NCBI GenBank assembly: GCA_023231475.1
Contig: JALJEE010002185.1
Span: forward strand, 1-64,000
Origin: Seison nebaliae
Lineage: Eukaryota; Rotifera; Pararotatoria; Seisonacea; Seisonidae
DNA: 64,000 nucleotides
Reading direction: 5' to 3'
Both the position numbers and the translations under genes were made by a program. The notes under the pieces were generated by a model, which was not told the origin of the DNA, did no database searches, and saw only the letters and a program-made list of their open reading frames with translations. Positions 37,644-49,500 of this stretch are shown piece after piece; the stretch's first letter is position 1; each line of letters starts with the position of its first letter.

Positions 37644-39368
37644 TAATTTCCCAGTTAAATGAGAAAGAAATTGGTAACACTAGTCAAATTTTCTATTTAC
37701 AGAATTTTTTTCCATTCGTCTTATTTTTTCTTTTTTCATCGTTTTCTTATTTGTCTGTTTTGGTTTAATTCTCCCTAAGAAATTGTTCTGTTTCTTAATA
37801 AAAAAATTTTAAGTTAGTTCGTTTAATTCGCTTCTAACTACATCGGCAATTAGTATCCATAGTCAATTTCATATGTACTTCTTTCATCCAGCAATCTTAT
37901 AAATAACGGTAATTTACTGTCAGTAAATTGTCGATAATTAGAATTATCAATTTCTTGACATAGTCATAAATAATGAGATTATATCATGAAATTGTTGCCG
38001 ATTATCGACATGATTCTCAGTATAAAAAACGGTTTGACTAATGATAATGTTGAATGGAGAATTAATATCGAAAGAAAATTTCATTTAATTGTGATAATAT
38101 AATTAGATATGGAGGTATGAAAATTATCATATATATCATATAACAAGTATTGTCCTCTTCATGAGACAGACAGTAGGGCAGATGTATGTATGAGAAAATA
38201 TAATACTGAATAGAGTTGACATAAAAAGAGATGTAGAGTGGGAGCCATTTGCAAAGTTACGTAATTAATAAAATTTCGCTTCTTTTTTCCATTGTAAGAA
38301 TAGGAAAATTTTATTATTGCTCATTTTTTTTTCAAAAATTTAGTTAGATATATTTTGTTTTTATTCACAAGAACTTGTGGAAGATGATTTATTCGGAGGA
38401 GATTTCTTATTTTCATCATTGTTTATGTAATGAGAAAAAATCTAATTTTTCACTTCTTATTTACTATTTGTACGAAGAAATAGTTGAAGGGAAAATGTGA
38501 TATTCTCTTTATATAATAAATAATCATAACGCGATATAAATTTTCTGTATAAATACAGATTGTCAAACGGAGAAGTTTTCAATTGAAATTAGTTCAACTT
38601 ATTTGACTGTCTAATCGAATGAACGTCAACAATGATCAACAAAATTGAGAAAACATTTCAAAAGTATATGGTAACTATATTCAATTTTCGAATAGTCAAC
38701 CATATAATTTATGAACTAACTTATGAGAATATGAGTGTTGTAGGTAGAGCAATTGCTTCTCATTAAAAACCTATATATTTTATTAATTTCCTATATATAA
38801 TATATATAATAAATTATATAATTATAGTTATATAATATAATGTTAGGTAAGTTCCATGTTTCAATGGGATTGTTTCTCGTCCGAATGTGCTGCCAATGAC
38901 AATATTTGTATGAATGTGAGAGAATAAATATATTTTTAATCAGAGGAAGTTTTCTAATACCTGATAAGTTCTTCTTACAAAAAGTTGTTAGGAAGATTAA
39001 ATCATATATTAACATGATTCGGAAAATTAAACATTTCTCACATTTTCTTGGAGAAAATTTTAATTTTTACAGGCAATTAATGTTGATTAATTCTCTATTG
39101 AATGTCATTGTAAGTTTCCTTTTTCTAATTTCGTTGTTCATCCTTCCTGAAATTTTACCGTCATATTAAATCAGATTTGATCGTGTGACTTGCCGATTGG
39201 GAGTTCGATTGTAAATTCAATGTGTCCATGAGTGAAAGAAAGAACGATTTGTGCAAACTTCAATTATAGATGTTGACAGAAGTAAATTTGGAGGAAGAGA
39301 TTTATAATTAAACTATTAGAATACTCCATTAATTCAGTCGAAAGAATTCAAAAACATTTTCTGTCAAA
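37644..39368. other. 1.7 kb spacer with paired palindromes
   Basis: AT-rich interval between VMAT and the TMEM104 homologue. Two adjacent short palindromes lie at 37911-37929 (9+1+9) and 37933-37948 (7+2+7). An ORF at 38906-39169 ends in a hydrophobic stretch (LINSLLNVIVSFLFLISLFI) but has no partner exon or homologue that I recognise. Confidence 0.4.
37911..37948. repeat. Two adjacent perfect palindromes
   Basis: AATTTACTG-T-CAGTAAATT is followed four bases later by GATAATT-AG-AATTATC. Each is a perfect inverted repeat. They could be dyad protein-binding sites or small hairpins; in such AT-rich DNA chance is also possible. Confidence 0.4.
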
Positions 39369-41275
39369 ATGGAGGAAATATATTCGAGGAAAATCGCGTT
39401 TATCTTCATCTTCAACTTAATCGTCGGTACCGGCGCCCTTGCAATGCCCTTTAGTTTCAATAATGCGGGATGGCTCCTTAGTCTATTCGTTCTTATCATA
39501 TTAGCGTTTTTCAGGTTTTTTTCAAATTTCATCAAATAATTTCCACCAATTCTTTTCAGTTTATTTACGGCTTCACTTTTCATAGAAGCAATGAGTTTGT
39601 TCAATTATATTCATATCAATGTGAGAAAGAAGAAGCACGATGGTTCCCATACCAATATTTATATTTAATTTCTATTAATTAATCTCTCATCTTAAAACAG
39701 ATCACCCAGTTAGTCAAGATGATCATTTTATTCAAAAGAAAATCGAATTTTCTGATATGGCCAAAACAAGTCTGTCAACTTTAGGTAATTGCCTGTATTA
39801 TCTGACAATAATTTTATATCTTTACGGAGATTTGGCAATTTATGCTGCTGTCATTCCAAAAACACTCAGAGACGTTTCATGGTTGAATTTTAAAAATAAT
39901 TTTGATTTTTTCATTCTGTTTCCCATTCAGTACATATTATCCTGAGACGAACATTTCACATAAATATCGAAACCAAACAAAATTGCCAGATGGATGCAAT
40001 GCGAAAACGAAAGAATTAGAGGAAACTCTTCCTTGTTGGTTGGTGTCGGATAAGAATTCATTTACTTCGTATATGACGTCATTCAATCGATGGCATGTCT
40101 ATCGATTATATGTTATTGTGTTGATATTATTATTATTTCCATTTTGTTGTATGAACTTGTCGAAAACAAAATATTTACAAATAACAACATTATTAACGAG
40201 ATGGATTGGTTTCTTATTAATGATAACGATCGCTATCTACAATTTGAAGGGAAAGAGTCATGATAAACCAAAAAGTACTATATCTCATAAACAGTTCAAT
40301 TTGGATCAACTTCCAACATTAATTGGAACAATCATTTATTCGTTCATGTGCCACCATTCTCTACCAAGCATCATTACACCAATTCCATCATATGAACAAC
40401 ATAAAATTTTTAGGATGCTCCTACTTGATTATGTTTTAATCGCATCCTTTTATGCTCTTCTCTCCTACACCGCAATTTTCTCTTTCTCTCATATTTTCGA
40501 TGTTTATACTTTGAATTTCCGACCGAACTTCTGTAGTATCGCTGATTCCAATATTTCCATGAATAATTTCCCTTATATTATTCCAATCGGCTATTTCATC
40601 GCCTTATTCCCGGTATTCACTCTCTCTACAACTTTCCCAATTATCGCCATCACATTGAGGAATAATTTGAGAACTCTATTTTCTACAATTCTCACTCAGA
40701 AATCTTCACGAAATAATCGAGTTTCAGGAGGACCAGGATCTCCTTCTCATAATGTCAATGAAGGATTCACATCATCCAATGCTGATTTGACAACTTCTCT
40801 TTTGACAACTACTTCGGATGAAGACGAACTTCTTATTAAACGTTTTGACAGTTTCACAAAACCGTCGTTCAAAGAACAATTTTATTTCGCAATTCTCACC
40901 GTTGTACCACCGTTCATTATCGTTTTCCTCACCAGTAACATTAGTTCACTTATAGGTTAGTCACTTATAGTTCATACAAATCATTGAAATTTGAATTTTT
41001 AAAAAATCTTTAAATATTAAGGAATTACCGGTTCATACGCAGGTGTAATAATTCAATATGTTTGGCCTGTAGTGTTTTTGAAGAGGGCGAGGAGCATCGT
41101 TTCTGAAACGAATGCCGACGCAGAGAAAACCAGTGGGGGACTACAGTCATTCTTTACAAAATCTTTATTCAAACATGAATTCAAATCTTATCCTTTTTGG
41201 TTTTTATTGCCACTGGTATGGGCAGTCATTTGTATCATAATTGTAACGATTTCACATATTTCTTCATTTTTCTAG
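39369..41275 (+). CDS. TMEM104: TMEM104 homologue, AAAP-type amino-acid transporter-like
   Basis: Five exons, 39369-39514, 39560-39642, 39701-39881, 39931-40955 and 41022-41275; introns 45-66 nt; 562 residues. TMEM104 belongs to the amino-acid/auxin permease superfamily; its substrate is not established. Family blocks in order: YSRKIAFIFIFNLIVGTGAL, AMPFSFNNAGWLLSLFVLII, ASLFIEAMS, YLYGDLAIYAAVIP, LSKTKYLQITTLLTRWIGFL, TIIYSFMCHHSLPSIITPI, LDYVLIASFYALLSYTAIF, DVYTLNF, GYFIALFPVFTLSTTFPIIA and GITGSYAGVIIQYVWPVVFL. The insert between the second-last and third-last membrane regions (RVSGGPGSPSHNVNEG and onward) is longer than in vertebrates and Ser/Thr-rich. Start ATG fits the conserved N-terminus. 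Confidence 0.94.
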
Positions 41276-41344
41276 AAAAATAAAACAGAAAAAGGAAAAA
41301 TTTTTTTTGGAAAATTTTCTTGTTTTTTTTCATTTCTTTAATTG

Positions 41345-41369
41345 TTTACTGTTGATTTGCAACAGTAAA
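41345..41369. repeat. Hairpin upstream of the RS-rich gene
   Basis: TTTACTGTT and AACAGTAAA form a perfect 9 bp stem around a 7-base loop, and two further copies of the ACAGTAAA or TTTACTG word occur nearby before the ATG at 41433. This may be a promoter-proximal or 5' UTR element. Not a known motif. Confidence 0.35.
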
Positions 41370-41432
41370 ACAGTAAAATAAGCGAGAGCTGTTGTTGTTG
41401 TTATTGTTGTTGATTTACTGTTCATCATTCAG

Positions 41433-43004
41433 ATGAAGTCGAATATCCATCGATTGAGTGGAACTCTAGCAACTGCAGCCAATGTTCTTCCAGGAGTCAA
41501 TTATGATCGTGGATATACCTTATTACATGATAAACATATTGAAAAACCACATAGTCATCTCTTAAATTATGATGCATACGACGAATCGTCTTTCAGTAAA
41601 AAACCATATTATCATACAAACACATCCCATTCTGCTAAACATTTACATCGTCCCAGAAATAGTAGTGAAACAGATGATGAGATCAGATATTCTTTAGAAC
41701 ATGGAAAACCAAAAAAATCGGTTGAGATGAGACATTCACATATTCCAGGCCATCATTCCAGACGTCGATCAAGTCATACCAGATTGAGTCGCAGACGATC
41801 TAGTCGTCAAAGTCTAAGACCTTCAGGTCGTCGATCATCCATTCGTATTATAAATCACCCTCAACCAAGTCGTCCCACTCTCAATCCATTTGGTCGAAGA
41901 TCATCATCTGGTAGAAGATCCTCATCTGGTAGAAGGTCATCATCTGGTAGAAGGTCATCATCTGGTCGGAGATCTTCTGTTCGTGGTCGAAGATCTTCTG
42001 TTCGTGGTCGAAGATCATCTGTTCGTGGTCGAAGATCATCTGGTCGTAGAAAATCAAGTCATCGTGGCTCACGGTCATCAAGATCTCGTCATCGTCGACC
42101 GTCAAGAAGACATTCTAGACATCCTCGTCGTCATTCTTCACATCATCGTAAACATCGTGGATCACATCATCCGAAAAGATCCCATCGAAAAAACCATTCG
42201 ACGAATGGTCGTTATTTTAATCGGCGAATATCTCATACTAAATGTCCACTCTCTCCTTCTTTAGTTCCCATAATTCCTCATAGAACAAAGATTGATCATT
42301 TTCATTTTGTAAATGGAAGAGATCCCATTTATGAAGGAAGTGTTTACAGTAAAGATCCACCAATAGGTCGATGTCCTCGTACATTTCGTACTTGCGAGGC
42401 TCTACCATCCAAATTAGCAGATCCTCTAAATTTATTATACAAAATTTCGAGGTCGAGTAACATTTCGAAAATTGAATTACAAAAAGCTATCGGATTTCAT
42501 GGAACATATTCTACCGAAAATGTACATCCGACTCAACATCAATCTGCAAGTCGAACATCAATAGTCATATCTAATCATAAACATAATGGACCACCACATT
42601 TATCTTTCAGACCAAGTCAGAGGAGTTCACATCATCAATTACGTCCCAGTTCCAGTCGTCATGGATCACATCACAGATTACCTTCTCGCCGATCAAGTCG
42701 AAGTTCACGTCAAAGTTTAAGAAACAGTTCCCGCCATAGTTCACTTCACTCTTTACTTCATAGAGGAAGTAGTGTTTATTCTTACGCCAATCCATCAGGT
42801 CGTAACAGTAGAACGTCAATTAGTCGTACCACTTCCATATCGAACTTCCCAAATAATAAGAGTTTATCTCTCAGTCAGTTTAGAAAGACTGAAGTTGATT
42901 CCGATACGAGTTTAAAAGAATCATTAATTAATGTGGCCTTAAGCAGTGATGTTAAAGGAAGACGAGTATCAATCGATCCTCATCCAACATCATATGCATC
43001 TTAA
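41433..43004 (+). CDS. Arg/Ser/His-rich basic protein with LSG..AANV N-terminus
   Basis: Single exon, 523 residues; a TTCAG acceptor ends exactly at the ATG. The first 23 residues contain NIHRLSGTLATAANVLPG, which recurs at the start of the next gene downstream. Residues about 95-280 are extremely basic, built from tandem GRRSSS units (18 nt) then GRRSSVR units (21 nt), followed by Arg/His/Ser/Lys-rich sequence. A less repetitive block (SLVPIIPHRTKIDHFHFVNG, then YSKDPPIGRCPRTFRTCEAL) separates this from a second Ser/Arg/His region. The composition recalls SR proteins and protamine-like proteins, but there is no RNA-binding domain. No named family recognised. Likely heavily phosphorylated and nucleic-acid or filament binding (inference from composition). 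Confidence 0.75.
   Translation: MKSNIHRLSGTLATAANVLPGVNYDRGYTLLHDKHIEKPHSHLLNYDAYDESSFSKKPYYHTNTSHSAKHLHRPRNSSETDDEIRYSLEHGKPKKSVEMRHSHIPGHHSRRRSSHTRLSRRRSSRQSLRPSGRRSSIRIINHPQPSRPTLNPFGRRSSSGRRSSSGRRSSSGRRSSSGRRSSVRGRRSSVRGRRSSVRGRRSSGRRKSSHRGSRSSRSRHRRPSRRHSRHPRRHSSHHRKHRGSHHPKRSHRKNHSTNGRYFNRRISHTKCPLSPSLVPIIPHRTKIDHFHFVNGRDPIYEGSVYSKDPPIGRCPRTFRTCEALPSKLADPLNLLYKISRSSNISKIELQKAIGFHGTYSTENVHPTQHQSASRTSIVISNHKHNGPPHLSFRPSQRSSHHQLRPSSSRHGSHHRLPSRRSSRSSRQSLRNSSRHSSLHSLLHRGSSVYSYANPSGRNSRTSISRTTSISNFPNNKSLSLSQFRKTEVDSDTSLKESLINVALSSDVKGRRVSIDPHPTSYAS
41887..42060. repeat. Coding minisatellite, 18-mer then 21-mer
   Basis: About four copies of an 18 nt unit (GGTAGAAGATCATCATCT type) are followed by three or four copies of a 21 nt unit (GGTCGAAGATCTTCTGTTCGT type). 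Both are multiples of three and keep the frame, so copy number can vary without breaking the protein. Confidence 0.85.
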
Positions 43005-43553
43005 TTAAATTTTATCAATACTCATTTATATACTTGTCTTTTGACCTCCTTATAAAAGGTTTCCTATATGAGTTTAATAAACGAGTTGCCATATGAAGAC
43101 TATCCGACTATTATTCTAATATAGTACTAAAAATTAAAAATTTTAATTGAATCATATAATACTCCCACTATTCTATGAACACACATTGTGAAAGAATGAC
43201 CACTAGAAAAGTGGGAGCGAAGCCAAACATCCTTCTTTGATTATTATATATGATTATAGATGAGTAACGGTCTAAATGTTCCTCGGCCAATGTTAATGGA
43301 AACGGAACGTTAATGGTTAATGTTAAAGACTCGTCACAAATAATTAAATGTTTCATGTTAGAATATTGTTTTAACATGATAAGTTTTATTAATCATATGT
43401 CATTAACTTACAAGTAATTTTCTTGGTCAATTTACAAATAATGTCGTTTGGATGTTTATATTGATGTACTTTGAATTCATCTAGTACAATAGAAGATAAA
43501 AATTCGTTTAAAAATTTTTTGAAGTAAAATAAATTGCGCTTTCCATATTGTGA
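43005..43553. other. Spacer between the two LSG..AANV genes
   Basis: AT-rich spacer between tandem same-strand genes. Nothing recognised besides short ORFs. Confidence 0.5.
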
Positions 43554-46500
43554 ATGCATGTTAATATTCATAAACTTTCCGGTTCACTCGCCAGTGCAGC
43601 GAATGTACGACCGTCACCGGGATATCGGAAAAGTAAAAAAGGTGAAATACCGAACGCAATACCTCCACGAAAATTTTCGACAAATCATTCAAAGAAGCAA
43701 AATTATGGTTTAATTCAAACGGATGGTAAACGAGCAGGTGGAAGAGTTACATCGAGAAACTCATACGTTGGCCGCAATAGTTTACATTTTTATAATAATA
43801 GAAGTACAATGAATAGTCGTAGTGGAAGTAGTCGAGATCTATTTTCCCCAGGACAGAGTACAAGTAGAGTTCCAAGTTACATTAGCTGGACCTCTCAATC
43901 GAGGAGTACTCTTCCAGTTAATCGTAGTTTATTTTCTCGCAGTAGACGAAGTTTAAATCGACAAAATAGTTCGAATAGAGATTTTGTACCTCATCCAATT
44001 TCTAGTCAAGGTACCTTTTCCAGTAGTAACCAAATGAGAGGTCGAAGACCAAGTTTTGTAGGTGAACCCATTGCTGTTCGAAGTAAGCCTACAGATTTGA
44101 ATAGAAAGATCAACACTAGTCAAAAACCAAGAGCCAAAGACTATTTTAAACCTAAACCGAAATCTCCTTTACCAGGAAAAGATTTGTTCAATCATCAAAA
44201 AGAATATATCCCGCAAAATAGTCCAGAAGTAAAGAATGAATATGTTGGACAGCCGATTTCAATTCGAGTGAAAAATGATGAAAGTGAAAGAAATGAATTG
44301 CCAAAAAATGAGAGCATTGGAGACACATCAAAGAAAAATCATGACGGAATAATTAAGAAAATAAAAAGTTCAATAGAAAATATTCACCCAATTTCACGTC
44401 AAAATAGTAAACGAACTCTCAGTAACATTATAACTCAATTTCATAATGATCAACCAAATATAGGAGATCCAATAAATATTCTTCCAAGTAATAACTACCC
44501 ACTTAGTAAAGTGGAACCGAATGCAAATTATAAAGGCGAAGATATTTCTAGTAAGTATCAAAAGCGAAAATCAATCAGATATCAGAATATTAATGAAAAT
44601 GATCTTAATTCCAGTGTGTCTAAAAAAGATATATCATATCTCCATCATCATAATAGTGGAAGATCGAAAAAAGATGGAAACAGTTTGTCCACCCTCGATA
44701 AATATCCATCAACTACTCATAAGGTGAATGCAGAATATTCAATCATTCCTCCATCATATGAAACGTTATCTCGAAGAGATTCGCTGATAACGGATAGTAA
44801 AAATTCCAGAAATAATGGGAGATCAATGGGATCCATAAACGAGCAAAATCTATTGAATAAAACTTCAAAATTACTTATTGAACAGCTTTCAAAACCTTCC
44901 CCATCAAATGATTTATCAGATATTACACATATTACACCTCAAAAAAATTTCGCTTCTCATCCATCCCAAATGAATAATTTGACAAGTGACGAATCGAAAT
45001 TTAACCCAACGGAATCACCTAATTGGGAGGGTGCCATGGTGAATTTGTGGGATCCAAATGAAACTCAAAATTTAGAAGTTGAAAGACAACTCATCTATCC
45101 TCAACCGAATATTAATAATGGAAAAGGTTTATGGACTGGAAATAAAACTATTTTCGAAAGTATTGATAACAATCCGTCAACGAACGAAAAGGAAATAGAA
45201 AAAAATAATTTTCAACCAATTATTCGATATGGTAAAAATCCCAACAATAATCCGCTGAGTCGAACGGATGGAACATTGACAAGTGGAAATCGAAAAGAAA
45301 TTGATGATGTATCGGCCACTTCCAAAATCAGTATCGCCAATGAAAATATGGAAAATGAATATTTGAAATATCTGTATGAGTCTTGGAGGAAGAAGAAGAA
45401 GAAAAGTTTATCTAACCAGTCGTTAGGACGTGTCAAGTGTCATGATTCGATATTCGGAGGTGAAGGTGAAGAACAGATAACGGCAATACATGAATTCCCT
45501 GATCAGAAACCATTAAGTTGTTTGATATGTGGAGTGGAGGATATGGATGGAGAATCTGATAAATGTGAGTCCTTATTTAAACAGATTGTTGAGATGTTGA
45601 AATTACAAGATCGAATGAATGAAGGAAGTCGAAGTAAGATGTTGGATGCTGTACTGAAAGCAATGAAAGCAGCAAGATTAGCGAATGCAGGACCGAAAAT
45701 TAAGAAATGTCGACATTTAGTTAATGTCAAATGTATCTACTATGGTAATTTGTTGGGAAGGAGATGTAATTGTGAAAAAAAGAAAAGTCGGTTTTTTCGA
45801 GAATGCATCCATAATTGTGATTATCGATCAGGTGATTATCACTGCGGTGATAATCATTGTGGAGAAAATCGTAATGTTTGTTTTATTGGTCCGAATGATT
45901 TACCTTTTCAAAGAACTACAACTAATAGAAATCAGTCAAGTCGTCCAAGTAGTAAATCGGAACGTTCATACCGATCAACTTCTCAGAATTCATCAGTGTC
46001 GTCGTTGAAGGAGATTAGGCAGTCGAAAGAAAATAGATATCGAAAACGTGGTCGAAAATATTCTTCGGATTCCTCAGAGAAAACATTCCAATTCGATCAA
46101 AGTTCTGACTCATATAAATATCATGGCAATCAAAGAAAATCCACAAGTAACACCTCTTTATTGTCGATAGGAAATGATGAAAGAAGTTTTTGTCGTTCTT
46201 CTCAAATTCAAAAGAGATATAATAATATAATTAATAATTATAATAATAATAATAATAACATAACAACAAATTCTGATTCGACAGAAAAGTTTCTATCCCA
46301 AAATACCTCATCTTCAAGAAATGCATCGTTAACAAATGATAAAGTATTGAAACAACCATTGAGATGTCGCGTAAACGGTAATCGAAAAAGGGAAAATTTG
46401 ATTAGGTCAAATAATCGGAATAATCACACACAGAATAATTGGAATAATAAGAACCAGGAAATTAAAGAACTTTCTACCACCCAGACCAAAATGAGAAATA

Positions 46501-49500
46501 AAGTTCGTAAGCATAGAAAGAAACATATAATATCCAATAATCTCAATAATAATAATAATAACGTCAAATCATCTTTATTCTCTCGTCAAAGAAATATTAT
46601 CCAAAAATTCCGAGATATAATCCCACGGATAAAAGACACAAGTTCGACGAGAACCAATGAATTATCTTTTTCCTCAAGAGACGAATGTAGAAGAACAGGA
46701 ACAAATTCTTCATCTAATCGTTTGACAGAATCGTCAATTGAGTGTTCCGAGAGAAAAATTTCAGAGTATTCTTCAACAGATTCAGCTTATTCTTTTGAGG
46801 TAACTCAATTAGTAAAAGAAACAAATTATTCTTCTGAAACAGAATCGTCAACATTATGTTCACCGTCCAACATCCCATCTACTGATTCGTCTAATTCAAA
46901 CAGAAAATTATCAAGAATGAGAGAATCATCAACTCTATCTTGGAACGACTTTAGACGACATGCTTCTATTTCATCAAAGGCCAGCCCGGTTTCTACGGAA
47001 AATGAAATATTCGAATCAAACTCATCTCAATCAAGAACTGATCGAAAAGCATCTCCCACATGGACAGATTTATTAAAGAACTCATCGACAACTGTCAACA
47101 CGGAAAGTAGATTTTCAGTTACGTCTCCTGAAATTGGGCAACGTTCGAAACTCTCTGAAACAGGATCAATCACCTCTTTTAATTCAACGCAATTAACAAA
47201 TCAATCGATAGAAATTTCTGTGGAACCACTTACCAAATCTTGGACTAATTCAGAAGTGGACCAATATCGATCATCAATTTCTTCTCAATCGTCCACACTA
47301 AAAGATACGATGTCAGAGAGAGAATCAGAAACATCTTCAAGTTTATCTGAACAGTCTAATCGATTTATAGAAACGGTTGATGAAGATTATGTTTCGTCGT
47401 CAACATTAAAACCGTTATCACAGAGTTCTTTGACTGATACTAATAGAACATCATCTACTCCATTTTCACATAGAACAAGGTCAAATCGAACTTCAGAAAT
47501 TGAACTTTCATCAACCGATCTATCAGAAACAGGTTACATGACAACACCAATTTCATCAAGATTCACCTCAGTAAACTGTAAAACTAAATCGATTAATTCT
47601 ATCGATGAAGAATTCCCACAATCATTAACAACCACACAATCCTCAAGAGAACACAGTTGGGTTAATTCTGATGAAATGGAACTCCATACAACTCCAACCA
47701 CTTTCCAATCGGTAGGTCGCATACCCTTAACACCTGAAACACAGTCAGTAATATCAAAAGATGTTTCCATCCATAGTAATTCGTCGAGAGGAAATCGTCG
47801 TTCACTACGATCAGTAATTTTATCAAAATCACCTACCAAATCGTCATCAGTTTCGAGAGAAATTGAAGATGGAACATCAATTGATTTTAGTAAAAATGAT
47901 TCTCCAACATCTCCTGTAGAACCTGGAAGATTTTTAAAATTTCTAAAATCGATCCAACGATCAATTATCAATATAGAATCTGATACCGAGAATCAATCCA
48001 TATCAACTGAACATGGTGAGTCAGTTCGCAGGCCATTACAAAGTATCAGATATAGAAATTCTGAAACTGATCCAACAACACTTTATGACAGTGACGTCAC
48101 TTTATTAAGTAAATCAATAAATGTACCAAAGTTAACGACTGAAACAGAAGAATCAGAAACTAATACTATAAATTCAAATAATGAGAGTGGAGACAGAAAT
48201 AATTCTGCAAATTTATTATCGATAAATTGGAGATCATCTCAAACGAACGACACTTCTGTATGGACACCTCAACCAGAAAGTAATTTCAAATTTTCAGAAA
48301 GTAGTTCCGCAAAATTTTCCAAGCTAACCGATGATCCATCAGAAATTTCAAGAAGTTATCAAAGAGAGTCAAACGTCTCGTCAACCTTAACAAACTGTTC
48401 CAAAATTTCATCTCCCTTTTCACCTGGTGAGAGAAGAACAAATGTTTCAACCATGCAATCCTCGAAACATTCTTGGAGAGACACAGAGAAATTGGAAGAA
48501 CGTGAATATTTTTCTTCCAATTCATCAAAACTTAATCATTCCTCATCTGAAACTCCATTAGCAACATCTTCCAGCGCAATTGAATATATTAATCCATCAA
48601 TAGTGGATTATAAAACGGAATCACCTACATTAAGACAATCGTCAGATTATGTTTCATCCGATGAAAAAATCCAATATAATAAAATTCCAACTTCTTCCAA
48701 ACCTCCAAGACGTTTGGTTTCCGACATTAATACGTCAACGTCTGTCGATGTTGCTCAGCAATCCAATAGACGATCGTTAAATTATCCTAAATCAATGTCA
48801 AGATCATCATGGAAAAATTTTAACAAATCTTCCTCAACTTTACCAAAAGACATTAGTAACACAGAATCTTTACCTGGTTTTACTCAAAACACAATATCAG
48901 AACAATTATTCAATACTTCAATGACATCAGAAGGAATTCGAAGTTCTTCTGAGAGTGAATTTAAAAATTTTTCCGATTCGTCTGAAACGAAAAACTTCGG
49001 AGAAATTTCCTCCAGAAACAAATCAACATTACCAACCACACACATTGAAATAACACATAGTTCACCAAGAACTATTTCCGAAATGACAACACCATCCATA
49101 TTAGTTAGACCAAGAAAAAATTTTATTACTAGTTCCGAAAACGAATCAAATATTAAAGTTTTTAGAAAGATTGGCACAGAATCAATATCATCTATCAATT
49201 CGTCACAATCGACAAGCCACCGAACAAAAATTAGTCAATCAATTATAACTTCTCAAGAAGAATCAATTGAATCCAGGAAATATAATTCATTACTAGAACG
49301 AGAAGAAAATTCTTTTGATACACAATCAATTCTAGACAAACGTAATATCTCCACCACAGACTTACCACTACTTTCCAGTGACTCGCAGTTATTTACTCAG
49401 TCGTCCAGGAATTTTAATAATGAATCAGATAACTCGTCTACATTAACACCGTCGTTTGAAGTCAAATTTAATGATATCTCTCTCCGATCAAAATATATAG

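Noticed and set aside
47534-47971. Antisense ORFs opposite the giant Ser-rich gene
   Set aside because: They are shadows of a biased-composition gene in the opposite frame and show no domain features. The same holds for several ORFs opposite NIPBL and IFT46.
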